The notes under the pieces are model-generated. The model was not told the origin of the DNA, did not search any database, and saw only the letters and a list, made by a program, of their open reading frames with translations. Made by a program: the position numbers and the translations under genes. Positions 32,275 through 33,083 of a stretch of 33,083 nt of DNA are shown here, piece after piece. Location: assembly GCA_003447295.1 (NCBI GenBank), contig DLZQ01000087.1, positions 1,457 to 34,539 on the forward strand. Direction: 5' to 3'. The stretch's first letter is position 1. The number at the start of each line of letters is the position of its first letter. This DNA is from Lachnospiraceae bacterium (GTDB taxonomy: Bacteria; Bacillota; Clostridia; Lachnospirales; Lachnospiraceae).

Positions 32275-33083
32275 ATGGCAGACAAAAAAATGGTAGAAGC
32301 GATCACTTCCATGGAAGAAGATTTCGCCCAGTGGTATACCGATGTAGTGAAGAAGGCTGAGCTGTGTGATTACACCAGTGTCAAGGGATGTATGGTGATC
32401 AAGCCCGCGGGCTATGCGATCTGGGAGCTGATCCAGAAGGAACTGGATGCAAGATTCAAAGCAGTCGGAGTACAGAATGTATATCTTCCCATGTTCATTC
32501 CTGAGTCCCTGTTGGACAAGGAGAAGGATCATGTAGAAGGTTTCGCACCCGAAGTAGCATGGGTTACCCAGGGAGGATTAAACGAGCTTCCCGAGAGACT
32601 TTGTGTCAGACCTACTTCAGAGACCCTGTTCTGTGATTTCTATAAGAATGACATCCATTCCTACAGAGACCTGCCTAAGGTATACAATCAGTGGTGTTCC
32701 GTGGTACGTTGGGAGAAGGAGACCAGACCTTTCCTGCGTTCCAGAGAGTTCCTGTGGCAGGAAGGACATACCGCACATGCTACCGCAGAAGAATCTCAGG
32801 AGAGAACTCTGCAGATGCTGAATGTATATGCGAAGTTCCTGGAGGAGGTTCTGGCTATCCCCGCGATCAAGGGACAGAAGACCGAGAAGGAGAAATTCGC
32901 AGGTGCAATTGCAACCTATACGGTAGAAGCACTGATGCATGACGGCAAGGCACTGCAGTCCGGTACCAGCCATAACTTCGGTGACGGTTTCGCCAAGGCT
33001 TTCGGCATCCAGTTCGCAGACAAGGACAATACTTTAAAATATGTACATCAGACCTCCTGGGGTATGACCACCCGTCTGATCGG
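32275..33083 (+). CDS. proS: Prolyl-tRNA synthetase, N-terminal part (partial, runs off the window)
   Basis: ATG 32275, preceded by AAAAGGAGAG, opens a frame that stays open for 269 codons to the right edge. The protein is a class II synthetase of the short, archaeal/eukaryotic-like ProRS type: [20 protein letters not shown] at the start, [14 protein letters not shown], the RPTSET substrate motif, motif 2 with [20 protein letters not shown] and [10 protein letters not shown], and [17 protein letters not shown]. It charges tRNA-Pro with proline. The length and sequence lack the large insertion of E. coli-type ProRS. The proline T-box directly upstream agrees with this assignment. Confidence 0.96.
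   Translation, partial: MADKKMVEAITSMEEDFAQWYTDVVKKAELCDYTSVKGCMVIKPAGYAIWELIQKELDARFKAVGVQNVYLPMFIPESLLDKEKDHVEGFAPEVAWVTQGGLNELPERLCVRPTSETLFCDFYKNDIHSYRDLPKVYNQWCSVVRWEKETRPFLRSREFLWQEGHTAHATAEESQERTLQMLNVYAKFLEEVLAIPAIKGQKTEKEKFAGAIATYTVEALMHDGKALQSGTSHNFGDGFAKAFGIQFADKDNTLKYVHQTSWGMTTRLI

Overview
The window looks like a chromosomal segment of a Lachnospiraceae-type Clostridia bacterium. The protein sequences have that character, GC content is moderate, there is a T-box-controlled prolyl-tRNA synthetase, and one LplB/YtcP-type sugar ABC transporter comes without its own ATPase. The genus cannot be fixed from the sequence alone.

Layout. 1-2330: the end of glucose-6-phosphate isomerase and its terminator, then a promoter and a roughly 250-nt, heavily base-paired intergenic RNA candidate (about 240-492), a D-2-hydroxyacid dehydrogenase and a GtrA-like membrane protein. 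2332-4739 (minus): luxS and mtnN, which recycle S-adenosylhomocysteine and make the AI-2 precursor, followed by an M42 peptidase. 4848-6784 (plus): a DUF985 cupin, a lipoprotein, a possible 35-codon small ORF and an Hsp20 chaperone. 6844-9682 (minus): a PilZ protein, a duplicated CmpB-like membrane protein whose Shine-Dalgarno lies in a strong hairpin, and a HigB/HigA-like toxin-antitoxin pair behind a consensus promoter with a 20-bp palindrome in its spacer.

9931-22110 is a glycan-use locus: an IclR regulator, two permeases, a solute-binding lipoprotein, a cytoplasmic Asp-box (sialidase-fold) protein, a GH106-type alpha-L-rhamnosidase, a DapA/NanA-superfamily aldolase, L-fucose isomerase and a YhcH family protein. 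The same 10-mer (TGGAGAACAC) occurs at the iclR ribosome site and, inverted, inside a palindrome in front of the transporter, so both are probably IclR-controlled. A remnant of a DUF4143 ATPase, mecA and an rluA-type gene follow. 24383-29670 is an L-rhamnose catabolic set: rhaM, rhaB, an AraA-fold isomerase standing where RhaA would be expected, rhaD and a convergent AraC regulator. The two loci fit together: imported oligosaccharides are cut in the cytosol and the released deoxysugars are mutarotated, isomerised, phosphorylated and split by aldolase.

29799-31901 is a promoter plus three co-oriented genes of unknown function: two four-cysteine zinc-ribbon proteins with one membrane segment each, and a third single-span protein. 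31912-33083 is a promoter, a proline T-box leader and the start of proS, cut by the window edge. No tRNA, rRNA, CRISPR array, prophage or complete insertion sequence was seen.
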